The notes under the pieces were generated by a model. The model did no database searches, had not been told where the DNA came from, and was given only the letters and a program-made list of their open reading frames with translations. Positions 1 to 8,294 of a stretch of DNA of 44,986 bases are shown piece after piece (the stretch's first letter is position 1; each line of letters opens with the position of its first letter). The position numbers and the translations under genes were made by a program. Source of the DNA: Clostridiaceae bacterium (GTDB taxonomy: Bacteria; Bacillota; Clostridia; DSM-8532); the NCBI GenBank assembly GCA_012522505.1, contig JAAYKJ010000219.1, positions 1-44,986 on the forward strand, read 5' to 3'.

Positions 1-50
1 TAGAAAAAATTTTTCAGGGGCACTTCCCATACAACATTCTTGAAAAGCAT

Positions 51-92
51 AAAAAGAGGCGTAAACCTTGAAATTTCAATGTTTATCGCCTC
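51..92 (-). terminator. Rho-independent terminator read on the minus strand
   Basis: A long hairpin is formed by GAGGCG (56-61) with CGCCTC (87-92), then TAAAC with GTTTA, and an inner TTGAAA/TTTCAA palindrome (68-79), with one bulge and one mismatch. Read on the minus strand it is followed by a T-run (complement of A 51-55). It lies 4 nt beyond the stop codon at 97-99 of the minus-strand remnant described next, which suggests that remnant was once a real gene end. Confidence 0.6.
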
Positions 93-96
93 TCTA

Positions 97-516
97 TTAT
101 TCTTCAACTGTCAAACTCGGGATTGTACCAGATGGTTGCATATGTGTCAATAAAAACCGTTCCGTTTGAAATGCAAAATTATTTTTGGTCAATTGACAAA
201 AAACTGCAACTACTTGATAGAAAACTAGTTTCGATAAGTCTTTCCTGTCATTTTTGCTGACTGAGGCACAGAGTTCTCTAACCAAATTACATAGGAGTCT
301 GATAGCATTATTAGCTTTTCGTGGCTTGATTTACCAGACTTACTGCTACTCCAATGCAATTTCTCTTATAATCAATTGCCATATTGGACGATTTATCCTG
401 ACTTGGAGTGTCATGGTACCCTGACAAGCATAGCCCTGAATGTTTCAAGATTGTACGTATAGTACCCCCGTCTTCGAAAAGGAGAGTATTCTCATTTCAC
501 CATGGCATTTTGGACA
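97..516 (-). pseudogene. Decayed transposase-like gene remnant
   Basis: On the minus strand, reading from 516 downwards, broken frames give a CPKCHGEMRILSF zinc-knuckle segment (516-478), then after a frame change EDGGTIRTILKHSGL and further residues to a stop at 311-313, then in a third frame RKANNAIRLLCNLVREL and about 55 more residues to a stop at 97-99. CPxCxGxMRIxxF followed by I-x-x-I-L-K-H-x-G-L is typical of the C-terminal end of IS91-like and related transposases; this assignment is from memory of the motif. The frames are interrupted and have no usable start, so it is a remnant. The last segment may belong to a different protein. A terminator hairpin follows directly. Confidence 0.4.
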
Positions 517-678
517 CAAAAGCAAAGCTCATCGGACAAAGGCCTGTCAATGAACTGATGCCTGCAATGGCGCTGACGATTGATCTTGAAACCTCGCATC
601 GGTATGGATACAATGGTATGGGACAAAGGCAGATTCATTCGAGCACTAAAAGCACATTTATCCACGGAGGAACAGAGG
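517..678. other. Intergenic stretch upstream of the threonine aldolase
   Basis: Open frames run through this stretch on the plus strand but none has a ribosome-binding site or recognisable product. No convincing promoter was found. The GGAGG at 666-670 belongs to the threonine aldolase gene. Confidence 0.4.
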
Positions 679-1707
679 ATGTACAGCTTTAAAAATGATT
701 ACAGCGAAGGAGCTCATCCTGAGGTATTGAAGCTGCTTCAGGAAACCAACATGGAACAGACTGAAGGTTATGGGCTTGATCCCTATTCACAGCAAGCCTG
801 TCATATCTTGAAATCGCTCATTCAGAGGGAGAACGTGGACATTCACCTGATTCCTGGCGGAACACAGACGAATCTCATCGCCATTTCAGCCTTCCTTAGG
901 CCACATGAAGCGGTTATATCGGCACAGTCCGGGCATATCCTGGTACATGAAACCGGCGCTATCGAAGCGACGGGGCACAAGGTGATCCCTGTGGAAACGG
1001 CGGATGGTAAGCTTCGTCCTGAAGAAATACTGCAGGTTGTCCGCTTTCATACCGACGAGCATATGGTCAAGCCAAGGCTGGTGTATATCTCCAATTCCAC
1101 CGAGATTGGTTCGGTTTATACAAGGAACGAGTTGGAACAGTTGGCCGCCTGCTGCAGAGAAAATTCCCTGCTGTTCTATATGGACGGCGCAAGGCTGGGT
1201 TCGGCATTATGCTCGGAAGGAAATGATGTGAACATGACCGACCTGGGACGCCTGATGGACGCCTTTTACATTGGTGGAACCAAGAATGGCGCTTTGATTG
1301 GAGAAGCCCTTGTGATCTGTAGCGAAAGCCTGAAAAAAGAGTTCCGCTTCATGATCAAACAAAGGGGTGCGATGCTGGCGAAGGGAAGGTTGATCGGAAT
1401 ACAGTTTCTTGCACTTTTTAAAAACAACCTGTACTTCACCCTGGCAAAGCATGCCAATGATATGGCCGCTCTGCTTCGCCGGGGTATTCAGTCGGCAGGC
1501 TATACCTTCTTTTCAGAATCACCGTCCAATCAGATTTTTCCGATCCTGCCCAATAAATTGATTGAGCAGCTTTTGGGAAACTACGATTTTTATGTCTGGA
1601 AAGAGATCGACAACCAATACTCTGCCGTCCGTCTGGTAACCTCATGGGCCGTAAGAGAAGAAACCATACGTAGCTTTATCGAGCAGGTGAAAGGCTTTCA
1701 GCCCTGA
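679..1707 (+). CDS. Low-specificity L-threonine aldolase (beta-eliminating lyase family)
   Basis: PLP-dependent enzyme of fold type I that cleaves L-threonine or L-allo-threonine to glycine and acetaldehyde in the cytosol. The start at 679 (MYSFKNDYSEGAHPEVL) is chosen because GGAGG at 666-670 lies 8 nt upstream and the resulting 342 residues fit the family; an in-frame ATG at 580 would add 33 residues not typical of the family and has no such site. Visible family features are the N-terminal N-D-Y-S-E-G-A-H-P segment, G-G-T-Q-T-N in the substrate/cofactor region, Y-M-D-G-A-R-L-G, and the PLP lysine in F-Y-I-G-G-T-K-N-G (Lys about 202). No clear operon partner upstream; the CYTH gene follows after about 50 nt and may be co-transcribed. 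Confidence 0.9.
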   Translation: MYSFKNDYSEGAHPEVLKLLQETNMEQTEGYGLDPYSQQACHILKSLIQRENVDIHLIPGGTQTNLIAISAFLRPHEAVISAQSGHILVHETGAIEATGHKVIPVETADGKLRPEEILQVVRFHTDEHMVKPRLVYISNSTEIGSVYTRNELEQLAACCRENSLLFYMDGARLGSALCSEGNDVNMTDLGRLMDAFYIGGTKNGALIGEALVICSESLKKEFRFMIKQRGAMLAKGRLIGIQFLALFKNNLYFTLAKHANDMAALLRRGIQSAGYTFFSESPSNQIFPILPNKLIEQLLGNYDFYVWKEIDNQYSAVRLVTSWAVREETIRSFIEQVKGFQP

Positions 1708-1756
1708 TGATGGCAGTTCTATGGCCTTTTATAGGGGCTGAAGGCGGAGGATGTAT

Positions 1757-2221
1757 ATGGCTAAAGAGATTGAACGAAAATTTCTGGTATTGGATCAAAC
1801 CTACAAGCAGCATGCAAAAGGGGTTTATTATCAGCAGGGGTACCTTTCCTCCCGGCCATCGGTCAGGGTCAGAATTATCGACAAGGAGGCATTCCTGACG
1901 ATAAAAGGCGTTGCTACAGGTTTTTCACGCTCTGAATATGAATACCAGATCCCTTACAAGGATGGCATTGAAATGCTTCAGGAGCTCTGCAAAAGACCGA
2001 TCATTGAAAAGTACCGGTATAAGATGGAGTACGCCGGCTTCATCTGGGAGATTGACGAATTTTTAAAGGATATTGAAGGTCTGGTCGTGGCCGAAATCGA
2101 ACTGGAGGCTGAGGATCAGGAGTTTCACAAGCCTCCTTTTATCGGAGAGGAAGTGACCTTCGACATAAGGTACCGCAATTCAAGCCTGGTATCGAACCCC
2201 TATAAAAACTGGCTGAAGTGA
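1757..2221 (+). CDS. CYTH domain protein (triphosphate tunnel metalloenzyme)
   Basis: A 154-residue protein of the CYTH/TTM superfamily. The N-terminal M-A-K-E-I-E-R-K-F contains the E-x-E-x-K signature (Glu4, Glu6, Lys8) that binds divalent metal and the triphosphate of the substrate, and the C-terminal half keeps alternating acidic/basic strands (W-E-I-D-E-F; A-E-I-E-L-E). Members hydrolyse inorganic triphosphate or nucleoside triphosphates; some act as class IV adenylate cyclases. The exact substrate cannot be told from sequence. The start at 1757 is preferred over ATG 1751 because GGAGG at 1746-1750 abuts 1751 but lies 6 nt before 1757. It probably shares a transcript with the threonine aldolase. 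Confidence 0.85.
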   Translation: MAKEIERKFLVLDQTYKQHAKGVYYQQGYLSSRPSVRVRIIDKEAFLTIKGVATGFSRSEYEYQIPYKDGIEMLQELCKRPIIEKYRYKMEYAGFIWEIDEFLKDIEGLVVAEIELEAEDQEFHKPPFIGEEVTFDIRYRNSSLVSNPYKNWLK

Positions 2222-2663
2222 GCTTCGAAGCATACACAGGGTTGAAACGGGTTGGCTGTATCACTTGCAGGTGCACGTACCAGGCCTTTGCAAGCCTTGC
2301 TCGTAAATTAGGAAATTGACTTGGCTTTCGCTAACAGAATCTTATCTTTGATCAGGATTATTTTCTATGTGCTACTGACAAATGCAGGCGGCTATATGGG
2401 CTTCACAATACTCATTAGCCGATGATTTGCATCGTATTTACAATAATTTAAATGAGTTAATTGATTTTAGGGTCAGCTAGTTTTTTCTTTAAATTCAGAA
2501 CCTATATCGTGCATTTCTAAATATTATTTGATATAATACTACTTGCTGTATTGGATAAATATGGCGGGTGCAGTTTTTTACGCCGATCATTTAAAATAAA
2601 CTTTGGAATCAATAATTTCTTTTGCTTATATCAGGAAGTGCGGGGATTTGAGCAGGGGGATAT
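2222..2663. other. Intergenic region before the ABC exporter
   Basis: 442 nt with no supported gene. It becomes AT-rich toward the ABC operon. The only signal I can support is an extended -10-like element at 2529-2537. No terminator hairpin with a T-run was found after the CYTH gene. Confidence 0.4.
2529..2537 (+). promoter_or_regulatory. Candidate extended -10 promoter of the ABC operon
   Basis: TGATATAAT (TGn plus TATAAT at 2532-2537) lies about 125 nt before the ABC ATPase start. No good -35 hexamer is visible at 16-18 nt, consistent with an extended -10 promoter but leaving the call weak. Confidence 0.4.
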
Positions 2664-3638
2664 ATGATTACTCTTTCCAATATCAATAAGACTTTCAGAG
2701 TTGCCAGGCGTCAGGCTGGATTTGGCCGTGCCGTGAAAGCTTTGTTTTCGCGTGAATATGAGCTTATTCATGCATTAAACGATGTCAGTTTTTCAATCAA
2801 AGATGGCGAAATGGTTGGATATATCGGGCCAAATGGCGCAGGAAAAAGCACTACAATAAAAATAATGTGCGGAATCTTAACACCGGATAGCGGCGAATGT
2901 AACATTGATGGACGCGTGCCATGGCGTGAGCGTATAGCCCATGTCTGCGAAATCGGTGTTGTATTCGGCCAGCGAAGCCAACTTTGGTGGGATGTTCCCA
3001 TTATCGACAGCTTTGAATTGATACGTGATATTTATAAAACGGACGAAAAGACTTATAAAAATAGTCTTGATGAATTAACCATGCTTCTTGATTTGGGCGA
3101 ACTGCTTAAAACACCGGCCCGAAGCCTGAGTCTCGGTCAGCGTATGCGCTGCGAAATTGCCGCGTCACTCCTGCATAAACCAAAAATTTTATTTCTCGAT
3201 GAACCGACTATCGGTCTTGATGCGGTATCAAAAATCGCCGTACGCCAGTTTATTAAAAAATTGAACACTGAGCACGGCACAACTGTTATTCTGACAACCC
3301 ACGATATGCAGGACATTGAAGCGCTGACCGAACGGATATTACTGATAGGTAAAGGCAGGATATTGCTTGACGGCAGCCTTGATGAACTTAAAAAGCATTC
3401 GTCCAGTCGAAAAACCCTTGTTGTTGAGTATACCGGAGTTATGCCAACAACTTCAGAGGGTATGACTCTAAAAGAGATGAAAGACGGGCGGCTTATAATC
3501 ACCCTTGATCCGGAGATATTACCGGTATCAGACGCGATAACACATCTTGCCGCGGAAGCGGATCTGACTGATGTATCAGTGTCCGGTATAACGGCAGAGG
3601 AGATGGTAGCCGAGTTATACAGGGAGTATCATATATGA
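2664..3638 (+). CDS. ABC-2 exporter ATP-binding protein (COG4586-like)
   Basis: A 324-residue cytosolic ATPase that should power the two membrane subunits encoded next. Walker A GPNGAGKS is at about residues 55-62, the signature LSLGQ at 155-159, Walker B ILFLDE at 175-180 and the switch histidine in TTHD at about 213. An insertion before Walker A (roughly residues 14-35) and the segment G-V-V-F-G-Q-R-S-Q-L-W-W-D are typical of the COG4586 group. The substrate is unknown in this family. A purine-rich site (GCAGGGGGA) precedes the ATG. The stop overlaps the next start by 4 nt (ATGA), indicating translational coupling. Confidence 0.9.
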   Translation: MITLSNINKTFRVARRQAGFGRAVKALFSREYELIHALNDVSFSIKDGEMVGYIGPNGAGKSTTIKIMCGILTPDSGECNIDGRVPWRERIAHVCEIGVVFGQRSQLWWDVPIIDSFELIRDIYKTDEKTYKNSLDELTMLLDLGELLKTPARSLSLGQRMRCEIAASLLHKPKILFLDEPTIGLDAVSKIAVRQFIKKLNTEHGTTVILTTHDMQDIEALTERILLIGKGRILLDGSLDELKKHSSSRKTLVVEYTGVMPTTSEGMTLKEMKDGRLIITLDPEILPVSDAITHLAAEADLTDVSVSGITAEEMVAELYREYHI

Positions 3639-4432
3639 AAAAATATATTGCGCTGTTTCGAATACGATTTATTAACGGTTTGCAGTATCGTGCAGCGGCG
3701 TTGGCGGGATTGACCACGCAGTTCGCCTGGGGGTTTATGGAGATTTTGTCTTTTTCGGCGTTTTACCGTGCGAATCCTGCTGCTTTTCCAATGGAGTTTT
3801 CACATCTTGTGTCTTATGTATGGATACAGCAGGCTTTTTTGGCTCTTTTTATGCCCTGGGGTGTCGGAGGAAACGCTGTAGAAACAATCGTCAGCGGAAA
3901 TATATCCTATGATTTGGCGCGGCCTATGGACATATACAACCGCTGGTTTTTTGAAACAATTGCAGACAGAGTATCAAGGGCAACGCTGAGGTGCGCTCCC
4001 ATACTGATTTTGGCGTCTATTTTACCTCTCCCGTTCAGAATGAAATTACCTTCAGATTTGTTTCAGTTTTCAATGTTTTTAATATCTGTGCCGATTGCGA
4101 TGTTTGCGGTTACAGCATATTGCCTTATAGATTATATGTCCGCGTTTTATACCATGAGCCGCTATAATGCGATTTTTGTAATTGTTGCGGACTTTTTTGC
4201 AGGAGGCTATATACCTATTCCATTTTTCCCGGAGCCTGTGAGGAAAATTGCCGAACTATTGCCGTTTGCGGCTATGCAGAATATGCCACTGAGGATTTAC
4301 AGCGGTGATATAGCCGGCATGGACGCAGTTTATGGAATCGGTTTACAGTTGTTTTGGGTTACGGTTATGATAGCCTTTGGGAAACTGCTTATGAGACGCT
4401 CGCTAAAGCGGATTGTAACACAGGGAGGCTGA
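3635..4432 (+). CDS. ABC-2 family permease (COG4587-like)
   Basis: A 265-residue polytopic membrane protein with about six hydrophobic segments and a short cytosolic N-terminus, of the ABC-2 permease type always found beside a COG4586 ATPase and a second permease. It overlaps the ATPase gene by 4 nt and is followed after 3 nt by the second permease, so the three form one operon. Probably a subunit of a heteromeric exporter; no substrate can be inferred from the sequence. Confidence 0.85.
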   Translation: MKKYIALFRIRFINGLQYRAAALAGLTTQFAWGFMEILSFSAFYRANPAAFPMEFSHLVSYVWIQQAFLALFMPWGVGGNAVETIVSGNISYDLARPMDIYNRWFFETIADRVSRATLRCAPILILASILPLPFRMKLPSDLFQFSMFLISVPIAMFAVTAYCLIDYMSAFYTMSRYNAIFVIVADFFAGGYIPIPFFPEPVRKIAELLPFAAMQNMPLRIYSGDIAGMDAVYGIGLQLFWVTVMIAFGKLLMRRSLKRIVTQGG

Positions 4433-4435
4433 TGT

Positions 4436-5212
4436 ATGAAATTATATTTTAAGTATTTTTCCATACACCTTAAAAGCCAGATGCAGTATAAAGCTACGTT
4501 TTTCCTGAATTTTTTCGGCAGGATCGTAATGTCATTCGCTACCGTTGCCAGTGTATTATTTATGTTTACGCGTTTTAACCAAGTTGATGGATTTACGGTC
4601 AGCCAAATATTATTATGTACGTCAGTCGTGTCAATGGCTTATTCTTTAGCTGAGGTATTCGCCCGGGGATTTGATATATTTCCGCGTCTGCTTGGCAATG
4701 GTGAATTCGACCGCATCCTTGTAAGACCCCGAGGAATAATCTTTCAGGTTCTGGCATCACACATTGAGTTTTTACGTCTCGGGATATTTATTCAAGCCGT
4801 GGCTGTTTTGTTGTATGCTATACCTAACAGCGGTGTCATATGGACCGGGGACAAAATCGTAACTCTGCTCTTAATGATTTTCTGCGGTGCAGCAGTATTT
4901 TTTGGTTTATATATCATATACACCTCCTTTGCGTTTTTTACAACTGAAGGATTGGAATTTATGAATATACTGACACACGGGGGACGTGAGTTCGGACGCT
5001 ATCCATATGTAATCTATGGCGATGGGATACTTAAGTTTCTGACTTATATCATTCCACTGGCTTTAATTCAGTATTACCCGCTTCTCTATTTACTTGACAG
5101 GGCACAAAGTAAATTATATATGTTTATGCCAATAATCAGCTTATTGTTTTTAATACCAAGTTACTCCTTCTTCCTTATAGGGTTGCGACGATACAAATCG
5201 ACAGGATCATAA
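4436..5212 (+). CDS. ABC-2 family permease (COG3694-like)
   Basis: A 258-residue membrane protein with about six transmembrane segments, the second membrane subunit of the exporter. Family features include the R-I-L-V-R-P-R-G segment after the second hydrophobic span and the Y-P-Y-V-I-Y-G stretch before the last pair of spans. GGGAGG precedes the ATG. No gene follows for about 225 nt, where the next operon has its own candidate promoter, so the exporter appears to be a separate transcription unit. Confidence 0.85.
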   Translation: MKLYFKYFSIHLKSQMQYKATFFLNFFGRIVMSFATVASVLFMFTRFNQVDGFTVSQILLCTSVVSMAYSLAEVFARGFDIFPRLLGNGEFDRILVRPRGIIFQVLASHIEFLRLGIFIQAVAVLLYAIPNSGVIWTGDKIVTLLLMIFCGAAVFFGLYIIYTSFAFFTTEGLEFMNILTHGGREFGRYPYVIYGDGILKFLTYIIPLALIQYYPLLYLLDRAQSKLYMFMPIISLLFLIPSYSFFLIGLRRYKSTGS

Positions 5213-5390
5213 TCACCATATTATGTTACAACCGAGTGCTTTCAGCAACCCCAAAAACGCTTTACAGAAAATGAAACCGAAATTTACTAAATATCTTATA
5301 GTTTATCCATGCATCAGGTCACTTTTCATCAGCACGATATAATCGATTTCATAGAAGATAGACGGTCTTATTTATGTTGTTAATTTTCAT

Positions 5391-5418
5391 TTTCAATTTT
5401 GGAAAATACTGCTATAAT
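5391..5418 (+). promoter_or_regulatory. Promoter of the STM4015-4011-type operon
   Basis: An extended -10 TGCTATAAT (TATAAT at 5413-5418) with a weak -35 TTTCAA (5391-5396) 16 nt upstream. It sits only about 20 nt before the ATG at 5438, which excludes the in-frame TTG at 5399 as the start. Confidence 0.55.
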
Positions 5419-5437
5419 ATTTCCGGAGGTGTATCAA

Positions 5438-6289
5438 ATGGATAAAACAAAAAAGTATTATTACGACTACGAGGACTATGAGGATGGCGGAAAAGACGCC
5501 GGCAGTCTCGCTGAAGAAATCCTGAATGACCCGGAGCTGAGCTCCATTAAGAACATCATCGTCGGATGCTGGGGAGAATCCTATAATAACAATTGTCAGC
5601 CGATTTTGGACAAGTTTGCCGAAAACAGTGAAAAGCTCTCTCACATTGAAGGCTTGTTTATCGGAGACATGGACTCGGAAGAGTGTGAGGTTTCCTGGAT
5701 AGAGCAGGGTAATTACAGTGAACTGCTAAAGTCGTTACGAAACCTGAAGCACCTGACGATTAAAGGAAGCACTAACCTTAGTTTAGGGGAACTGAACCAT
5801 TCTGAATTGGAATCCCTCGAAATTATCTGTGGCGGGCTTCCGAAATCAGTGATTCAGGAAATAGCCAACTCAAACCTGCCAAAGCTGAAGAAGCTCAATT
5901 TATACATTGGGGTAGAAGAATATGGGTTTGACGGAAGTATTGATGACATTAAAAAACTGACTCAAAACAGGAATGTCAAAAACCTGGAGTATCTTGGGTT
6001 ATGTGACAGCGATATTCAGGATGAGATTGTGGAATCTGTTTTTAGCGACTTTGATTTCCCGAACCTGAAGATTTTGGACTTTTCCTACGGAACCCTTTCC
6101 GACAAAGGCGCACAGCTAATATTAGACAATGCAGACAAGCTGAATAAACTTGAATTGTTAGATTTACACTATCATTTCATCACAGACGATTTTGTGGATA
6201 AGCTAAAAAAACTTCCTATCCGAATCAATCTTGATGAACAGCAGGAAAATGACGATGAGTATGGGAATTATCCCATGTTGACGGAGTAG
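5438..6289 (+). CDS. Leucine-rich-repeat protein, STM4015 family
   Basis: A 283-residue protein. GGAGGT at 5425-5430 lies 7 nt before ATG 5438. It starts with a Tyr/Asp/Glu-rich stretch (KKYYYDYEDYEDGG), then a globular part, then at least four leucine-rich repeats of the L-x-x-L-x-x-L type (for example NLKHLTI, ELESLEII, KLKKLNLY, NLEYLGL, NLKILDF, KLELLDL), and ends in an acidic tail (ENDDEYGNYPMLTE). This architecture and the gene order match the STM4015 family, whose function is unknown. No signal peptide is visible, so it is probably cytosolic. As the only non-enzymatic member of the operon it could be a scaffold or the substrate of the downstream enzymes; that is inference. Confidence 0.75.
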   Translation: MDKTKKYYYDYEDYEDGGKDAGSLAEEILNDPELSSIKNIIVGCWGESYNNNCQPILDKFAENSEKLSHIEGLFIGDMDSEECEVSWIEQGNYSELLKSLRNLKHLTIKGSTNLSLGELNHSELESLEIICGGLPKSVIQEIANSNLPKLKKLNLYIGVEEYGFDGSIDDIKKLTQNRNVKNLEYLGLCDSDIQDEIVESVFSDFDFPNLKILDFSYGTLSDKGAQLILDNADKLNKLELLDLHYHFITDDFVDKLKKLPIRINLDEQQENDDEYGNYPMLTE

Positions 6290-6300
6290 TGACTGAGTGA

Positions 6301-7290
6301 ATGAACATTATCCTGATAGGACAATCAGAATCCAAAAGAACGGAATATTTCAAGAGAGCAGCAGACTCACTGAGGGCTGACATTCACTTTTATGAAATTG
6401 GAGCATTTCCTTTTGATGCACCACAGGGGGGCATTGTAAAAATCGATCCTCCCAGGTATAAGGATTCTGATTTGTCCAACCTCAATATGCTGATAGGTGA
6501 GTATATCAGCTATTTGAAGACAGTTGCACAGAATATGAAGTTGGTTTTCTTAAACCACCCGAATAGTATCATCGATACATTGGATAAACGAAGGTGTAAA
6601 GACATACTGGTTCACAATGGAATAGCGGTAACACCTCCTGTTGACGAAGAATTTCGGGATATCTATTCTCTGAGACAGTATGTGAAGGAAAACAGAACCT
6701 GCAGCTTATTTATTAAACCAAGGTATGGATCTGGCGCAGCTGGAATTCTGGCTTACCGATATAACCCGGCGACGGACTCCGAAGTGATTCATACCTCTGT
6801 TCACGAAGCGAACGGCAGGTTTGTGAACACCAAAAGAATCAGTAAAATAAACCGGCGTGAGAGAATAGAATTACTTGTTAATTTTATTCTCTCCCAGCCG
6901 CATTTGATTGAAAAATGGGTGCCAAAACCCAAATACCAGAACCTTTGTTATGATCTGAGGGTGGTTTATCAGTTTGGAAAGATAGACTTTATCGTGGCAA
7001 GGTGTTCCGACTCACCGATTACGAACCTGCATTTAGCCAATAATGCACTGGATGTGGATTTATTAAAACTGCCTCAGCCAGTACTCTGTAAAATTGAGTC
7101 TTTATGCAGCAAAGCTGTGAGTTGTTTTAAAGGGCTCAGTTATGCAGGAATTGATATCCTTTTAAGCGGGAAAAGCCTGGAGCCTATGATAATTGAGATA
7201 AATGCTCAGGGGGATCTGATCTACCATGACATTTTCAGAGAAAACAAAATCTACAAAAACCAAATAATAAGGATGTCGAACAATGGATAA
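6301..7290 (+). CDS. ATP-grasp-like protein, STM4014 family
   Basis: A 329-residue cytosolic protein with an N-terminal Rossmann-like part (MNIILIGQSESKRTEYFKRA) and an ATP-grasp-like C-terminal two thirds: L-F-I-K-P-R-Y-G-S-G-A-A-G carries the nucleotide-binding lysine and glycine-rich loop, and P-M-I-I-E-I-N-A-Q-G-D resembles the Mg-binding E-x-N end of the fold. ATP-grasp enzymes activate a carboxylate as acyl-phosphate and join it to an amine or thiol. The partner here is unknown. It lies 11 nt after the LRR gene and overlaps the next gene by 8 nt. Assignment to the STM4014 family rests on this domain plus gene order. Confidence 0.75.
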   Translation: MNIILIGQSESKRTEYFKRAADSLRADIHFYEIGAFPFDAPQGGIVKIDPPRYKDSDLSNLNMLIGEYISYLKTVAQNMKLVFLNHPNSIIDTLDKRRCKDILVHNGIAVTPPVDEEFRDIYSLRQYVKENRTCSLFIKPRYGSGAAGILAYRYNPATDSEVIHTSVHEANGRFVNTKRISKINRRERIELLVNFILSQPHLIEKWVPKPKYQNLCYDLRVVYQFGKIDFIVARCSDSPITNLHLANNALDVDLLKLPQPVLCKIESLCSKAVSCFKGLSYAGIDILLSGKSLEPMIIEINAQGDLIYHDIFRENKIYKNQIIRMSNNG

Positions 7291-8152
7291 ACGGATCAGG
7301 GGAATTTCAACAGAGATAGAAGGGCATGTTGTAAATGCCCGATATTCAGTAAACATGAATGAAATCGTGGGGACCCATAATATTTTGTTTGTGTGTTTGG
7401 ATACGTTAAGGTATGATGTGGCTTTTGAAGAGCAAGAAAAGAACAATACTCCCAATCTGAACAAATATGGCAAATGGGAAAAACGTCATGCACCCGGTAA
7501 CTTCACCTTTCCGTCCCACATGGCAATGTTTGCAGGTTTTTTGCCTACTCCTGAACAGCCAACACCAAAGCTGGAAGTAGAAAGACTTTTTATTCCCAAA
7601 GACAATGTCGCTAACAGGCCAACCCCAAAGGAAGCTTATTTATTTGAAGGCGCCAACTTTGTAGAAGGGCTTGAGAGAACAGGGTACGAAACAATCTGCG
7701 TGGGCGGTGTGAACTTTTTCAATAAAAGAACCGAATTGGGCCGAGTGCTTCCAGGGCTGTTTAAGCGCAGTTACTGGCATCCATCCTTTAGCTGTCACAT
7801 CAAAAACAGCTTTGAAAATCAGCTAAGCTTTATCGAAAGAAAGCTCGGGAGATACGACAAGGATAAAAGGGTTTTTTTGTACCTAAACATCGACAGCATC
7901 CATTACCCGAATTATTTCTATGTTGACGGAGCAAAGGAAGACTCTATACATACCCATGCCGCAGCATTGCGTTATGTAGATTCCCATATTGAAAGGCTGT
8001 TTCACTTGTTCAGAGAAAAGGGAAAAACATTTGTCATTATATGCTCTGATCATGGAAGCTGTTACGGAGAAGATGGCTATCATTTTCACCGACTGTCACA
8101 TGAAATGGTTTATACTGTTCCATATAAGCACTTTGTACTGCAGGAAGGCTAA
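7283..8152 (+). CDS. Sulfatase/alkaline-phosphatase-fold hydrolase, STM4013/SEN3800 family
   Basis: A 289-residue protein of the alkaline phosphatase superfamily. The metal-binding C-L-D-T-L-R-Y-D (Asp40) lies near the N-terminus, the probable nucleophile Thr75 is in F-T-F-P-S-H, and C-terminal metal ligands are in S-D-H-G (Asp256, His257) and Y-H-F-H-R-L-S-H. It lacks the C-x-P-x-R formylglycine motif of true sulfatases, so a phospho-ester substrate or phospho-transfer role is more likely. It overlaps the ATP-grasp gene by 8 nt. AAGGA stands 9 nt before the ATG. An in-frame Met25 would be an alternative start. The 3-prime end lies in an unusual short direct repeat (see findings). Confidence 0.75.
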   Translation: MDKRIRGISTEIEGHVVNARYSVNMNEIVGTHNILFVCLDTLRYDVAFEEQEKNNTPNLNKYGKWEKRHAPGNFTFPSHMAMFAGFLPTPEQPTPKLEVERLFIPKDNVANRPTPKEAYLFEGANFVEGLERTGYETICVGGVNFFNKRTELGRVLPGLFKRSYWHPSFSCHIKNSFENQLSFIERKLGRYDKDKRVFLYLNIDSIHYPNYFYVDGAKEDSIHTHAAALRYVDSHIERLFHLFREKGKTFVIICSDHGSCYGEDGYHFHRLSHEMVYTVPYKHFVLQEG

Positions 8153-8294
8153 AGCTTGTTTGTACCAAAGGGCAGATAAATTACTTTCGAAATTCAATGG
8201 GCGCTGGCGCGAATTGTGTGCTGAAACGCCACTTGCGGAGGAGTCTTAAGGCGTTTGAATCAAGACTATGTATTCAGGAAGGTGAAAGCTTGTT
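8141..8294 (+). repeat. 22-bp imperfect direct repeat flanking the hydrolase/radical SAM junction
   Basis: CAGGAAGG-CT-AAAGCTTGTTTG at 8141-8162 recurs as CAGGAAGG-TG-AAAGCTTGTTTG at 8273-adjacent positions 8275-8294 (allowing the two central mismatches). The copies are 134 bp apart. The first contains the stop codon of the STM4013-type gene, the second the ribosome-binding site and TTG start of the STM4012-type gene. The sequence between them has no recognisable gene. Confidence 0.6.

Noticed and set aside
408-692. Plus-strand open frame of 94 residues before the threonine aldolase
   Set aside because: No ribosome-binding site, no recognisable domain, and it overlaps both the transposase-like remnant and the aldolase start.
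5399-5437. In-frame TTG at 5399 as the start of the LRR protein
   Set aside because: The -10 element TATAAT (5413-5418) and the GGAGGT (5425-5430) lie downstream of it, so translation should begin at ATG 5438.
8197-8289. ATG 8197 as start of the STM4012-type radical SAM gene
   Set aside because: The added 31 residues do not resemble the family, and a ribosome-binding site plus TTG at 8290 gives the expected N-terminus.
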